64,000 nt of DNA from Anthopleura xanthogrammica (Eukaryota > Cnidaria > Anthozoa > Actiniaria > Actiniidae): positions 13,500,981 to 13,564,980 of the forward strand of contig OZ025209.1 in assembly GCA_964019055.1 (NCBI GenBank). The letters are read 5' to 3'. Position numbers and translations under genes: made by a program. Shown here piece by piece: positions 37,316 through 55,602 of this stretch (position 1 is its first letter; the number at the start of each line of letters is the position of its first letter). The notes beneath the pieces are model-generated. The model saw nothing but the letters and a program-made list of their open reading frames with translations, did not search any database and had not been told where the DNA came from.

Positions 37316-39611
37316 TCAGCACCCAATAGCCAAGCCTTTCCTGTCCCAGTCTGTTGTCTGCAGCACCTTAAGACTTGCATCTGCTACATCTTCACGTGAA
37401 ATTGTCCAAGAAACACCATCAAGAAACTGACCTTCAGCAAGCTTGTAGTTATTTTTAGCCTTAGCTAGAAGATAAGTTTTAAAATATCTATTAAGTTTTG
37501 GCTGTTGTATCACAGCGTGGGACAATCATGAACAGAGCCTTATGGTCCATGCTAGGTGAAAGCCCAAAGATTGAATTTAATAAATAACTTCAGTGTAAGG
37601 ACAAAAAATTATTAACCTGACCCTACCTGCCCCCATCCCCAGATCAATGAGAGAGGGTTTGGAAAAATTCTGAATGGTAAGAAATATTGAACCAGCCTTA
37701 CCCTAATTAATTTTTGATTGGTCCAATGTTTCCAGCAGGGGCAGATCCAAGGGGGTGTCCAAAATGAAAAAAGTGATGATATAGTGACTTCATCAATATT
37801 AATAATCCTGCCCTGACTTTTTTTGTACTTAAATTTATTTGGGGGGTGTAACAATGGACATCCCCTGGATCTGCCCCTTCCTAGTGTTCCTATACTCCCA
37901 TTACAAGTGAAAGTGTCAATCTATATCTATATTAATATTAATGTAGTACCATTTGACAGTCCAGGTGGCCTAATGAATGTATAGTTGAAAGATGATTCCT
38001 CTAGCATCTTCTCCATTAGATGCATATCTTTTAGAAATCCATTCAGAAACAATGGCTTAAGGAACCATTCCATTATCTTGGGGTTCCCAGGCTGTTTGAC
38101 AGTACACCATGATGTTACTGTCACTACCCTGTTGACCTTTGCCCTGTAATGATAAATGCAGAGATGATACATAATTATATACATGTGTATATATGTGAGT
38201 ATATATATATATATTCCAGGGGAGGGGTACTCCCTATAATGGACTATATGGGTATGCTCCGCCTGAAAGTGGTGCTTTTTTCAGGCTGCACGTATAGAAA
38301 AGGGGTGGAGATTTGCGAGTTTTGGTATAAAAAGGGATATATTTTCTTCAAAGGTATATGAAAGGGGTACCTTTTCAGGCAAAAAGGTATATAAAAGGGG
38401 TACCTTTTCAGGCAAAAAGGTATATAAAAGGGGTACTTTTTCACTGAAATTTGGTATAGAAAAGGGTAAGGGGTCGAGAGGCCAGGCGGAGCATTTCTGT
38501 ATGAAATGACCCAAAGTACCCCCCGGGATATATTCAGTATTATGAGTATTTATCAGGTCTCAAAATATATATAATGGTAGACCTGTGGGAGGGGGGTGGA
38601 GAGGGGGACTTTCAGACCCTTCCCCTTTCTGAATCTGAGGCAATGTTTAAGCCCCTATTTAAATTGACCGAAATTATCTTCCATCCTTAGTTATCAATGG
38701 ATGGCCTCCCCCTTCTCAATATCCAAGTCTGACCTATGGTATATTATAGATTTTAACACTGACCTTTCCATAGAAGTGATAATGGACTTCATTGATTCAC
38801 TATACAATGTTGTTGGGTTCAAAGCCGAGGTGTTATGAGCACCAAGGTATGACATCACTGCATCTTGGCCATCTAGATGTTCAACCAGTGAATCTGGTTC
38901 AAATATATTTGCTTTGACCACTTTGAAGTTTTCATTTCTACAAACAATGATATAAAAATGAAACTTTTAATGTGATTATAATTATTGCCATCATTGTTAC
39001 ATCAATTACTGCTTTCATGGTCATCATCATCACCATCAACCATTACCATAGTCATCATCATCATCATCAAACACCATCATCATGGTCATCATCATCACTA
39101 TCATCATGGTCATCATCGTCACTATCACCATTATCATGGTCATCATCATCACTATCATCATGGTCATCATCATCACTATCATCATGGTCATCATCATCAC
39201 TATCATCATGGTCATCATCGTCACTATCACCATTATCATGGTCATCATCATCACTATCATCATGGTCATCATCATCACTATAACCATTATCATGGTCATC
39301 ATCACCACAGTTTATATTGTCATTGTTTTCATCATCACCATCATCATCATCACCAATTTTTATCCATACACACAAACTCTCTTATCAATTCTTTCTTATC
39401 AGAATCATCATGACCATCCACAGCTCTTTAGACTGGCGATTTGCTCTAGGTGTTACGATAATTACTGGATGTCTTTCAACTTCTCAGGACTTCTAACGAT
39501 AGCAGTAATATGATGCCCAAGCTCCAAAGCTCTCTTTACCGCACAAATATCAGTGGGTCCCGTTGCACCAAACATGGCTAAGCGAGGACATGCAAGGCTT
39601 GGAGCAGCCAT
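37316..39611 (-). CDS. Biliverdin reductase B/flavin reductase-like NAD(P)-binding protein
   Basis: Atypical short-chain dehydrogenase fold. Exons in transcript order: 39611-39466, 38937-38764, 38143-37950, 37464-37316; 220 residues (BLVRB about 206). Residues 12-41 hold the Rossmann start LAMFGATGPTDICAVKRAL and a VR after the second strand. DGQDAVMSYLGAHNT is the NAD(P)-side loop, VVTVTSWC the central strand, SFNYTFIRPPGL the substrate-side strand, and TISREDVADASLKVL the C-terminal helix. All match NmrA-like/BLVRB proteins, which reduce flavins, quinones or biliverdin with NADPH. The glycine motif is GATGPTD rather than the usual GATGxTG, so the last Gly is Asp. Exact substrate cannot be told; I give no symbol for that reason. 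It diverges from eIF3I across about 400 bp. Confidence 0.85.
38216..38526. mobile_element. Inverted-repeat element with internal 33-bp minisatellite
   Basis: Ends ccaggggaggggtactcc and, inverted, agtaccccccggg, with tgctccgcctg/caggcggagca inside them. The centre (38351-38450) has about three 33-bp copies of aaggtatataaaaggggtac and the flanking ttttcaggca. It lies in intron 2 of the BLVRB-like gene. Confidence 0.75.
39006..39360. repeat. TCATCA-type minisatellite
   Basis: Imperfect TCATCATCAC/TATCATCATGG units with a clear 24-bp sub-period and longer repeats of it. In intron 1 of the BLVRB-like gene. Gives low-complexity frames on all strands. Confidence 0.9.
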
Positions 39612-40011
39612 CTAGTTAGAAAATTGAGAACGATCAGTATTTCAAAAGCCGTGCCCAAAATATAAGCTTACTCAAGTAGACAAAATTCAAGGGCTCAATG
39701 AGAATCAAAGACACTATGAAAAGAAAGAATATGATAAATTTTAGGATCTAAAACTCCACGATCGTCGATCGTACCTTCAGCCAGGCTGTACCTTGCGTTC
39801 CTTTATCAACCTGTAGCTGTCGATCAATATCGTTTGTTTGTTCAATATTGACAATATTGGGCTTCCTGTGGTCTTATGGAATACCTGCTGGTCAAAAGGA
39901 ACGGCGTGCTCATTCTATAAAACGTGATTCATGGACTTGAGAATTTTTGGATAATTTGCCAGAAAAAATCGTCTTTTTACAAGGATACGGCAGACCAATC
40001 TCGAGTAAAAC
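39612..40011. promoter_or_regulatory. Divergent promoter region of the BLVRB-like gene and eIF3I
   Basis: Only 400 bp separate two start codons that point away from each other. No exon fits between them, so both promoters and 5' untranslated sequences must lie here (or the leaders overlap). No specific factor site is claimed. Confidence 0.55.
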
Positions 40012-43000
40012 ATGGTAAGGGCTTTATTAGTGAATGATTTATGAATCTGAATCGCTACATTTCGTTTTAGTGTTGAAATTCGATTCGAAAATTTGTTTTT
40101 TCATGACACTCGACACTTCACCACCCGGCACAGGTTCTCGCTGTAAAAATCATTAAAAGCACGTGAAAATGGATTTTCACTCGATAATAATAAATCCCTA
40201 ATCTACAGAATGATAATAATTAGTATAAGTGTCGAAATAGAAGGGATATTAAGTTAGTTTTGTCTCTAGTGTTGGGGATTTGTAGTGAAAGTTGCATTGG
40301 GAACATTTCAATCTCATAAGCTTAGGCATACCGTCGCTAAAAAGCTCTATTTCTTCCTTCATAATGATTTTGAAAATGGCTTCATAGCCGTTCATTATAA
40401 GTTATACAAGAATCATCTTGTCATCTTGCCCTTTCTTTATACAGAAACCTATTGTACTTCATGGACATGAGAGGTCCATCACTCTTATCAAATACAATCG
40501 CATGGGGGATCTCCTTTTCTCTTCTGGTAAAGACACCAAACCAAATGTCTGGAACTCTTTGAATGGCGAACGTCTGGGCACATATAACGGTCATGGTGGT
40601 GCTGTGTGGTGCTTTGACATTAACTGTATCCTTGTATAATGTAAAAGGTTTAAAAGGGGGAAACGAGACAAAATAACATGTTTGTATTGATTTTGTGTAT
40701 CTTAACCTAAAGGCCTTTGTTTTCTAACGAGGCCTTTTCTTGGCTAGGTGCTGCATTCTGGTCTAGCTTGGGTTAATGCATCTGTTGTAAATCATGCCTT
40801 ACATGGTGTTGCTTGTACCCAAGCTAAAACATACTTTACTGATATACGATGTGAACATGATGCATTATGGTCTAGCTTGGGTTCAAGTATCTGTTGTAAG
40901 GTTGATCATGCCTTACATGGTGTTGTTTGTACCCAAGCTAGAACATACTTTAACTTATTAAATGATGCATTCTGGTCTAGCTTGGGTGAAAAGAAATGAA
41001 AAAAAAAATCTTTTAACAAGGCCACTAGATGCTTTTTATGAGGAACCTCAACTTCTTATTATCCCTTATGTGGTAGTGTTGAACCAAAGTAGGGTATACA
41101 TTTTCATACCTAAAAAAGACTCTGATATGGATTTATAGAATTTGCCTGAAATGTTTAGAAGGTCCCTACCTTCCTAGCCATTTTGATCCATTTACACATA
41201 GTCTATTGTATTCTTAACTAATGATAATCAGGGGAGACAACAAAATTTGTATCCGGAGCAGCTGATAACAGTTTGCGATTATGGGACTGTGAACTTGGAA
41301 CAACTATTTCAAAATTTGAAACATCAACAGCAGTCAGGACGTGTAACTTTTCTTACTGTGGAAACAAGATTGTGTTTACAACAGACAAACAGATGGGTCA
41401 CGACTGCCAAATAATTATGCTTGACATCAGACAAGGTTAGTTATCGCTGTCTGTTGTGTTGAATACTCTAGTTTTGAACTCTCTGTTGTTCAGGATTAGC
41501 CTCTATTTTGTGTGGAATATTTTTTTGTTCCAGTAAAGATCTGCAGAATTTCAAAATATTTTTATGATTAAAGTTGTGCATTCTTAAATTTACCATTGAT
41601 AGTTATGTACTGAATAGTTTGACAAAATACAAGCTTATGGTATTTGTAATATACTCGTCAAAGACTTGAATATTTAATGTACATTTATTGAACAACTTCA
41701 TTACTTTTATATACATCACAATTCTCTTGGGTATTGCATAACAGCACGGACGATTACATAACTCTTATTGTATTTATACTCGGACGAACACGAACTAATG
41801 AGTTCCTTTATTGCTGAACATAGCAATTTCTCCTTTTCCTCTTTTTTTTATGATTGTTTTCTTTTTCTCTAATATTATAACAAAGAATGAATGTCTCTTT
41901 TATTGTCCAAATCTTTCTGGTTTTCTTCTCTCTCTTGTTGGATAACGTGGTTGAAATTGTTGACTTGGAAGACTTTGTGGGCTTGGTTGTATTGGCAGTG
42001 GTTTTTCATTTAGTTGACTAGTTGGTTTCCATTGTCTTCTCTCTACTTTCTTTTCTTTTTCAGTTGAAGTCGGTTGTTTAGATTTACAATCTAATTCTGG
42101 CCAGCTCGATTTCTTTATTTCTAAGTCTGGTGTTGTTGGTATTTCTGTTGGGGTGAATTCCTCTTCTTTCCTGCGAGGTATTAAACTGGTTGGAATAAAT
42201 CTTGTCCTCATCTGAGTACAGTGTCTTTTCCAAATGACGTCTTCAACTTGGACTTCAAAGTTCCTTGGACTGATCTCTTTGAGTACAACTCCCGGTAGCC
42301 ATTTTGCTCCTTTTCCAAAGTTCAAAACAAACACTGCTTGATTTGGCTTGAACTCTGCCTTGAAATCAGAATTATCTTGGAAGATTTTAACTTGTTGTTT
42401 CATCTCCATACTTTTCGGTCTTAGCAGATCAAATCTTGTCTTAGGTAGTCGATTCATTAATAATTCCGCTGGTGTCTTTCCCATTGTAGTTGGTGTTATC
42501 CTATAAGTGAACAAAAACTTGTCCAATCTCTCTTGTAGTGGTTGTTCGTTTACTTTCATTTGAGTAGTCTTCAACTTAAAATGTCCCACATAACGTTCAG
42601 CTAAACCGTTCGTTGCAGGATGTGCAGGTGCAGTCTTTGTGTGAAAAATACCATTCCGGCGAAGAAATGTTCCAAATTCGTTACTTGTAAACTGTGTTCC
42701 ATTGTCAGTCACGATGTGATCAGGCAAACCAAAATGACTGAATAAATGTCTTAAGGCTTTGATGGTATTACTTGATGTGATAGACTTCATTGGAACAATT
42801 TCCAGGTACTTGGAGTAAGCATCCACTATAACTAAAAACATCTGTCCTTCATAAGGGCCCGCAAAATCAAGATGTAAACGTTTCCAAGGTCCAGAAGGCC
42901 AAGACCATTTTTTTAATCTCGATGAAGCCATTTGAGGAATTGGTTTGTGTTCTCCACATAGTGTAACCAAAGGCTTGTGATCAGTTTTCAACACAAAATG

Positions 43001-45641
43001 TCGACCAAGTAAGTACTGTCGGAATTTGGTAACACAAACACAATAGCCAATGATTCCTTTTCAATTTGAGAATACTTTTTCTCTGCATCTGTAAGTACTC
43101 TCGAAGCAAAAGCTACAGGTTTAAGTTCCCCATTGCTTGCCGGTTGTAAAATCACAGCTCCAATTCCAATTGAAGATGCATCAGCTTGAAAGACAAGGGT
43201 TGCTTTAAGGTCGTAGTGCTGCAAAACTTTGTCAGACGTTATTTCAGCTTTGATACGCTCAAGAGCTTGTTGCTGTTCCTTTTCCCACGTCCAGAGTTGA
43301 TCCTTTCTTAACAGCTTGTACAAAGGTGTCATAATTCCCGCGAAGTTAGGAATGAAGTGACGTAAATAATTAGCCATCCCGATGAAACTTTGCAGTTCCT
43401 TAACGTTAGTTGGTGGCTTAGAAAGATGAATTGCTTCTACTTTCTTGTTAGATGGAGAAATCCCTGATGACGACAAAACAAATCCCAGGTATTCAATCTT
43501 CTCCTCCATGAAATCACATTTCGCCTTTTTCAGCTTGAGACCCCTCTCTTGTAATCGAGTAAGAACTTGATGCAAGTTATGCATATGTTCCTCGTCAGTA
43601 TGCCCAGTCACAAGTATGTCATCGATGTAAACAACACATCCAGGCAAATCACTTAGTACCCCCTCCATGGTACGTTGAAAAATAGTAACAGCACTTGTCA
43701 CGCCAAAGGGTAGGCGGTTATACTGATATAACCCCTTTGTTGTATTAATCGTAGTAAATTTCTTGCTCTCAGGTGATAATTCCAATTGATGATATGCACT
43801 AGATAAATCCAGCTTAGTGAATTTCTTTCCACCTTGCAATTTAACAATTAATTCTTCAATCGTAGGTAATGGATACTGTTCCAACACTGAATGTTTGTTA
43901 ATCGTTCCAGAATAATCGCCGCAAATTCTCAGGGACCCATCCGGTTTCAATATTGGTACTGTTGGTGAAGCCCATTCAGAATACTCCACTTTCTCTATAA
44001 TTCCATCCGCTTCCAATTTATCCAAAGACTTCTCATACTGATCCCTAATTGCAAAAGGAACAGTTCTTGCTTTCATAAACACAGGATTGCTTTCATCCAC
44101 ACGTAAAGAAACTTGTACATCTTTAAGCTTTCCAATTACGGAATTATCAAATAATTCACCATATTGTTGAACAATATGATCTTGAGCCATTGAAGAAACT
44201 CCAAAAATATTACGCCAAGGTAAAGTTACTTTAGACATCAGATCTCTTCCAAGCAGCGATGGGCCAGAACCATCAACAACACGGATAATTAAATTAGCTT
44301 CTTGATCTCCAACTTTCACTTTCAATTCTTTCTCTCCATAACAATGAATAAGATTTCCAGTATAACTCTTCAAAGATAAACTAGGTTTACCCAGAGTAGA
44401 CAAATCATCACGAAGCTTTAGAAAATCTTGCTTCTTCAATAAAGTAACAGCGCTCCCAGTGTCAATTTCCATTGGAATTTCAATTCCTTCGATGTTGACA
44501 GCGATTGAATATCAAAGCAGAAGTTGTTGCCATGGAGACGAAGAAAGATCCTGTTTTAAAGAAAGTTTTGTACTACACACGACATGGTTGGCCTGATCAA
44601 CCAACAGAAGATTTACTACCTTATCACAGAAAAAGATTTGACATTACAACGGAGGACGACAAGTTAATCTGGAATGAACGAGTCATTATTCCTTCTTCAC
44701 TACGTCAAATTCTGTTAAACGACATGCATGCAGAGCATTTAGGAATTGTAAAAACCAAAATTACAATGAACAGCTAAATGCTTTAAACGGTTAGCATACT
44801 CCATGACGCTTTCATTTTCGAGTTGAACGGCTTGGTGAAAACGATAAGTTTCCGCAACTTCTGAAACTTTTGGCTTGAAGTAATTCATCAGTAAATCACA
44901 TAACTCTTCGTACGATCTTTCAGTTGGTGAATCTGGTAAACACAAATCTTTGAGCGTCGCGTAGGTCTTCTTTCCAATTAAAGAAATAGTAACGGCAATT
45001 TTTTTACGCTCGGCGGAACGTCTTACTGAAGGATTTGCATCGTCAGCTACAACTCCGATATCGTTTGCCACAAAATACGCTTCTAAACGCTCCTTGTAAG
45101 CCGAAAAGTCATCGGCACCATCAAATGGTTCTAAACTTCCAACAGTAATCCCATCCTCGTCGCCAGTTGTAATATACTCGTCAAAGACTTGAATATTTAA
45201 TGTACATTTATTGAACAACTTCATTACTTTTATATACATCACAATTCTCTTGGGTATTGCATAACAGCACGGACGATTACATAACTCTTATTGTATTTAT
45301 ACTCGGACGAACACGAACTAATGAGTTCCTTTATTGCTGAACATAGCAGTATTTTAGGAATTTGAAAAAAAGGTCTTATATTAACTTTTCTTTACCCTTA
45401 AATGGAAAGGCACAGTGATTTTTGTATTAAAAAATAAACCATAACATTTGCTACTCTAACCAATCAAGGCGAAACAGGGTGTAATGTTTACTAATTCCAT
45501 TTCTAACAAGACTTTTTAGTTCCGTTTTTCATTAATAATTCATATTAGTTTACATCTATTTATTAATCTTATGCTTATATTTTTGTAATTGCGCTGTTGG
45601 ACTTGTAAATGGAAACAGTGCCGTATAAATAAATATTAATA

Positions 45642-45702
<61 letters not shown>

Positions 45703-48021
45703 TGAAGGTAGACTGAAAAGTTTTAATTGATTTTTTCTTGCAGATTTCAATACACCAGTATTAAGCTTTCCAGTTCCCGCTTCCAAAGTCACATCATCCA
45801 TTTGGGGACCTCTAGATGAGATGATTATCACAGGACATGACAATGGAGAACTTATCCAATGGGATGCAAAGGTATATAATATATTTCAAACTCTATAGAC
45901 TTGATTACTAAGGGAGTATCTATTCTTGATGGAGGGGGAAGGATGATGACCCTCCCTAGATTCATCCAGTCCTGCTCCCTAACAGACACCATGGAGGGGG
46001 TTGCAGGGGTCGTGCTTTCCCAAGTATTTTAGAATAGCCAATGTGCACGAGCTCAAATTTCTTGCACAAAGCATGATGAAAAACAGAGTCCTTACGCTCC
46101 TCTAAAAATTCTTCTGACAATTTTTCCTCCGACATTTTCTATGGAAATGTAAGTATTTTAACAGACAAAAATAACAGAGTAATTTTTTTCTGATATTTCC
46201 TTTGGTTTCCCTGTTTCATTTTTGCAGGGCTTGGTTTCCCAGAGTGCTTTGTGAGCTTTGATACACATTGTGTATTGCATATTAAATACATGTTGCAATG
46301 GCAATTTTTACTTCCCTATAATTGCTGCTCCCATCCACTTCCCAAGTCTAAACAATATTTATTCATTAATAATTAACAATTAGAAGACGAACTCGAGATT
46401 TCTATCCGCTGATAGTTGACGAGGGGCTCCGGCCCCGAGTCAACTATCAAAGCCGATAGAAATCAAGAGTTATCAACTATACTATACTAAACTAAACTAA
46501 ACTAAACTTCACAAAAGCGCGAAGGAAAAGCCGCCATTTTTTCAAAACAAGTCCGGCTTTCTCTACCCACTATCTATCGGCTGATAGATAGTGAGTACGT
46601 TAGCCAATCAGAATGCAGGATTTGCAATAGTATAGTAGTAGAATTTTACTAATGTTAGATATATTTCATATCGGTGCATTGTCTCAATACTCTTTGCACA
46701 CTCAACAGACTTATATCTCAGCCTAAAATTTTCATTTTTGATTTATCCTGCAGTCAGGAGAAAAACTTTACAACAATCTACAGGATCACAACAAGGCTAT
46801 AAATGATATCCAGATGTACAAAGATGGTACAATGTTTGTAACAGCATCTAAAGACACTACTGCCAAGGTAAGATGCTCTAAGATCTTTTACAGTCAAACT
46901 AAGATGCATTTATAATGAATGTAATTCATACATTCGGAGAATCTTATTCTCAAGGGATTCAATGACACATGGCCTGAAATCGGAAAGCATTACACCCAAG
47001 TGTACAATGAGTCTATCTGGTCCTTCTCTTCTATCATTTCTATCCCTCTCATCCTTTTTTTCTACATAGCAACAGAAACAGGATTCAATTTGACTGAAAA
47101 AGGATTAAAGTTGACTCATGTTTAATAATTTTGATTTGTATTTGTTGCAGTTGTTTGATACCAATTCTCTTAATCACTTCAAGACCTACAAGACTGAGAG
47201 ACCAGTCAACTCTGCAGCATTATCCCCCATCAAGAACCATGTAAGTATCTGGTTTGCTCCCAAATTCACTTGAATGACGAGGAAACAATGGCTCCATGTG
47301 GAGTACAGACATCATAAAATGTAGTTAATGTATTGAACACACCAAGTCGAACCTCAACACTCAAGAGAATTTTAGAATTTTTTAGTAACTGGTTGTTTAT
47401 GCAACATGTGTTATTAAAACCATTGGAAATGGGTCTAAAATATCTGAGTCATGAATAATTTTGGAAATAAAAAGAATCTGGAATGATTTGCCATCCACCA
47501 AAAATGCTGAAATATCAAGTTTATTATGTAAACCATAAAAAAGTCTCATCTTAACTGGGAATTGGTTTGCATTTCCAGGTTGTTCTTGGTGGTGGCCAAG
47601 AAGCCATGGATGTCACCACAACCAACACAAGAATAGGAAAGTTTGATGCAAGATTTTACCATACTATTTTTGAGGAAGAGATCGGCAGAGTAAAGGGTCA
47701 TTTTGGGCCAATCAACAGTTTAGCCTTTCATCCAAATGGTCGAAGGTAAGGACAACTCATCGCCATGCATGCACACTTATTCTCCATCTCTTAGTTGCCA
47801 TGTTGATGGTGTTTAACGCAAGATTTCTTATTAGCCTTCTTTGTTAATACCACCAACATGGCCACTATGTCTTTGCTTTTTGATTCTCTTGGGAATGCTT
47901 GCAGATCATTAATTCCTATTCATTTTGCTTTGTTTACAGTTACAGCAGTGGAGGTGAAGATGGTTATGTACGAATACATGTCTTTGACCCCTCATATTAC
48001 GAGATAGAGTTTGAGTGTTAA
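40012..48021 (+). CDS. EIF3I: Translation initiation factor eIF3 subunit I
   Basis: WD40 propeller subunit of the eIF3 complex, acting in cytoplasmic 43S/48S assembly. Exons: 40012-40014, 40445-40625, 41232-41435, 45744-45871, 46754-46867, 47151-47240, 47579-47745, 47940-48021; 322 residues (human 325). It starts M, then [13 protein letters not shown], and is collinear with the family to the end, including [19 protein letters not shown] and [19 protein letters not shown]-type repeats span the full length. The first coding exon is only the ATG, spliced directly before a GTAAGG donor; the next exon begins with the AAA of Lys2 in phase 0. Intron 3 (41436-45743) contains a 3.7 kb LTR retrotransposon inserted antisense to the gene. 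A polyadenylation signal is at 48084-48089. Confidence 0.96.
40748..40992. repeat. Tandem copies of the tctagcttgggt repeat
   Basis: Three sense copies of gcattctggtctagcttggg alternate with two antisense-type tgtacccaagct ends and catgccttacatggtgttg spacers. So it is a tandem of small inverted-repeat units in eIF3I intron 2. One related unit is at 22752-22815. Confidence 0.8.
41645..41825 (-). repeat. 3' LTR of the retrotransposon
   Basis: 181 bp, TG...CA ends, same as 45168-45348 by visual comparison. Preceded by the GTATT target-site copy. Confidence 0.92.
41900..42994 (-). pseudogene. Retrotransposon integrase fragment
   Basis: 364-residue open frame. It starts with the end of RNase H (TDHKPLVTL) and then passes into the integrase catalytic core: the first Asp in LHLDFAGP, the second in IVTDNGTQF, the Glu in NGLAERYV. 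A Pro/Lys/Glu-rich tail follows. The zinc-binding N-terminal part of integrase is missing from its place between RNase H and the core, where the sequence jumps from SSRLKKW to WPSGPWKR. The missing piece appears inverted at 44505-44760. Confidence 0.88.
42988..44472 (-). pseudogene. Retrotransposon protease/reverse transcriptase/RNase H fragment
   Basis: Contains the protease DTGSA site at the start, reverse transcriptase motifs LDLSSAYHQ and YIDDILVTG, and the RNase H start ([17 protein letters not shown]). The open frame ends early inside RNase H by a frameshift, and the downstream part continues in another frame in the 41900-42994 segment, overlapping by 7 bp. The protease open frame actually reads a few codons further upstream, to the inversion junction near 44505. 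Confidence 0.9.
44505..44777 (+). pseudogene. Inverted integrase zinc-binding segment
   Basis: Plus-strand frame, opposite to the rest of the element. It encodes the HHCC-type N-terminal integrase region (linker [16 protein letters not shown], ...[12 protein letters not shown], and the first His of NDMHAEHLG). It ends at the junction with gag. This is the piece absent from between RNase H and the integrase core. Confidence 0.8.
44739..45242 (-). pseudogene. Retrotransposon gag fragment
   Basis: 167-residue frame that reads out of the 5' LTR into gag. The gag part (from about 45167 leftward) has [20 protein letters not shown] and the [16 protein letters not shown]...RFH block typical of Ty3/Gypsy capsid. 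It stops at the inversion junction before any zinc knuckle. Confidence 0.8.
45168..45348 (-). repeat. 5' LTR of the retrotransposon
   Basis: 181 bp, apparently identical to 41645-41825. On the minus strand it is followed by tggcgacgaggatgggat, a candidate primer-binding site; which tRNA it would match was not checked. Confidence 0.9.
45642..45702. repeat. (TTA)n microsatellite
   Basis: Pure run about 40 bp upstream of the acceptor of eIF3I exon 4. Confidence 0.95.
46392..46470. repeat. Inverted repeat with gatagttgac arms
   Basis: Arms 46392-46420 and 46438-46469 around a ggggctccggccccg hairpin. Followed by ctaaa repeats at 46480-46508 and a second ctatcggctgatag palindrome at 46565-46595. 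In eIF3I intron 4. Confidence 0.75.
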
Positions 48022-48969
48022 GCTAATAAACATAAATTGAAAAACTGATTTCGGTCTGTAGTTGGTTATTTATTTAGTGTTAAAATAAACTGGAGTGCAT
48101 TTATTACCAAGAGTGATTTGCCGATCACCTTACAGTTCAAGTCCAAGCATTTAGCAATAGACCACTGTGGCAGATCAAAGGGGTGGTCACCTGGTACCCA
48201 TGACCTCCCTTTCTTGCTTGGAATTAGTTGGTTGCAAAAGGTGCATCTCCTAAATTTTGTGACACCCCCCCCCCCCCCCCCCTCCTACTCAAAATCCTAG
48301 ATCCACCCCACGACCAATTTTGAATTAGTTAAAAATTTGTGTTCCTTGATTAACGCTTTGAATTAAAATTCCATGGACCTTCACTGGAATGCATGAATGT
48401 TCAAAATCATTCCATACGAAATCCTGGCCAATCCTGAGCCACAGAGAATGTGAAACTGGAGTGCTAGTATTGAGGCAAAACTTCACTAATTCCATTGTTT
48501 TCTCTTGTGTCTATTTGACAGTAACTACTAGAAAATGTTTCAAAAAATAACTCTATTCATACCAACAAAGCATTGAAAGCTAGTAAGATAAAGCAACTTA
48601 TTCTGGAAATATTTTGTGCAGTTATATATTAGAGATGCCCGGATCTTGATCAGCCCCAGGGACAATAGAGCCAAAGCCCCCACCCACCTACCCACAGGCA
48701 CACACTTTTTTACGATTTACGAGAATAAAATCCTATTTTTTTCTAAGATTGAGTTCTAGAAAAAAAGATTGTAGGCCCCTACAACTTTATTTGAGATGTG
48801 CTCTGCCATCCTTGAGCCCAGAGGTTGCCAGAGGTTGTGGGACCCTCCCGACCCCCATCTACTCACTAAGTTTCTCCCATAATGCTTTTCGTTATTCCCA
48901 GGTCTAGCTTTTAGAAACTTTGCAAAGGTTACTTTATTTACTGTACCGTAAAATACCGTAAACACCAGA
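48022..48969. other. Intergenic region between eIF3I and CHK2
   Basis: Contains the eIF3I 3' untranslated region with AATAAA at 48025-48030 and 48084-48089, an 18-C homopolymer at 48265-48282, and the CHK2 promoter. No other gene seen. Confidence 0.6.

Positions 48970-55602
<6,633 letters not shown>

Larger units (their letters stand above)
41645..45348 (-). mobile_element. Ty3/Gypsy LTR retrotransposon, recent but defective
   Basis: Two 181-bp LTRs (41645-41825, 45168-45348) look identical by eye, begin TG and end CA, and the whole is flanked by a 5-bp target duplication GTATT at 41640-41644 and 45349-45353. Coding strand is minus. Order: gag, protease, reverse transcriptase, RNase H, integrase, which is the Ty3/Gypsy order. 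A purine-rich tract (complement of 41826-41850) abuts the 3' LTR as expected for the polypurine primer. Breaks: gag is cut short, a segment near 44505-44760 is inverted, and RNase H is frameshifted near 42990-43040. It lies in eIF3I intron 3. Confidence 0.93.

Noticed and set aside
38244..38514. Antisense frames with an 11-residue Tyr-Pro-Phe repeat
   Set aside because: Product of the 33-bp minisatellite inside an intronic inverted-repeat element; no exon signals.
38972..39513. His/Ser/Asp/Met-rich frames on both strands
   Set aside because: Translation of the TCATCA minisatellite in intron 1 of the BLVRB-like gene.
44505..44777. A host gene on the plus strand inside the retrotransposon
   Set aside because: The protein is the zinc-binding part of integrase, inverted within the element; no independent gene.
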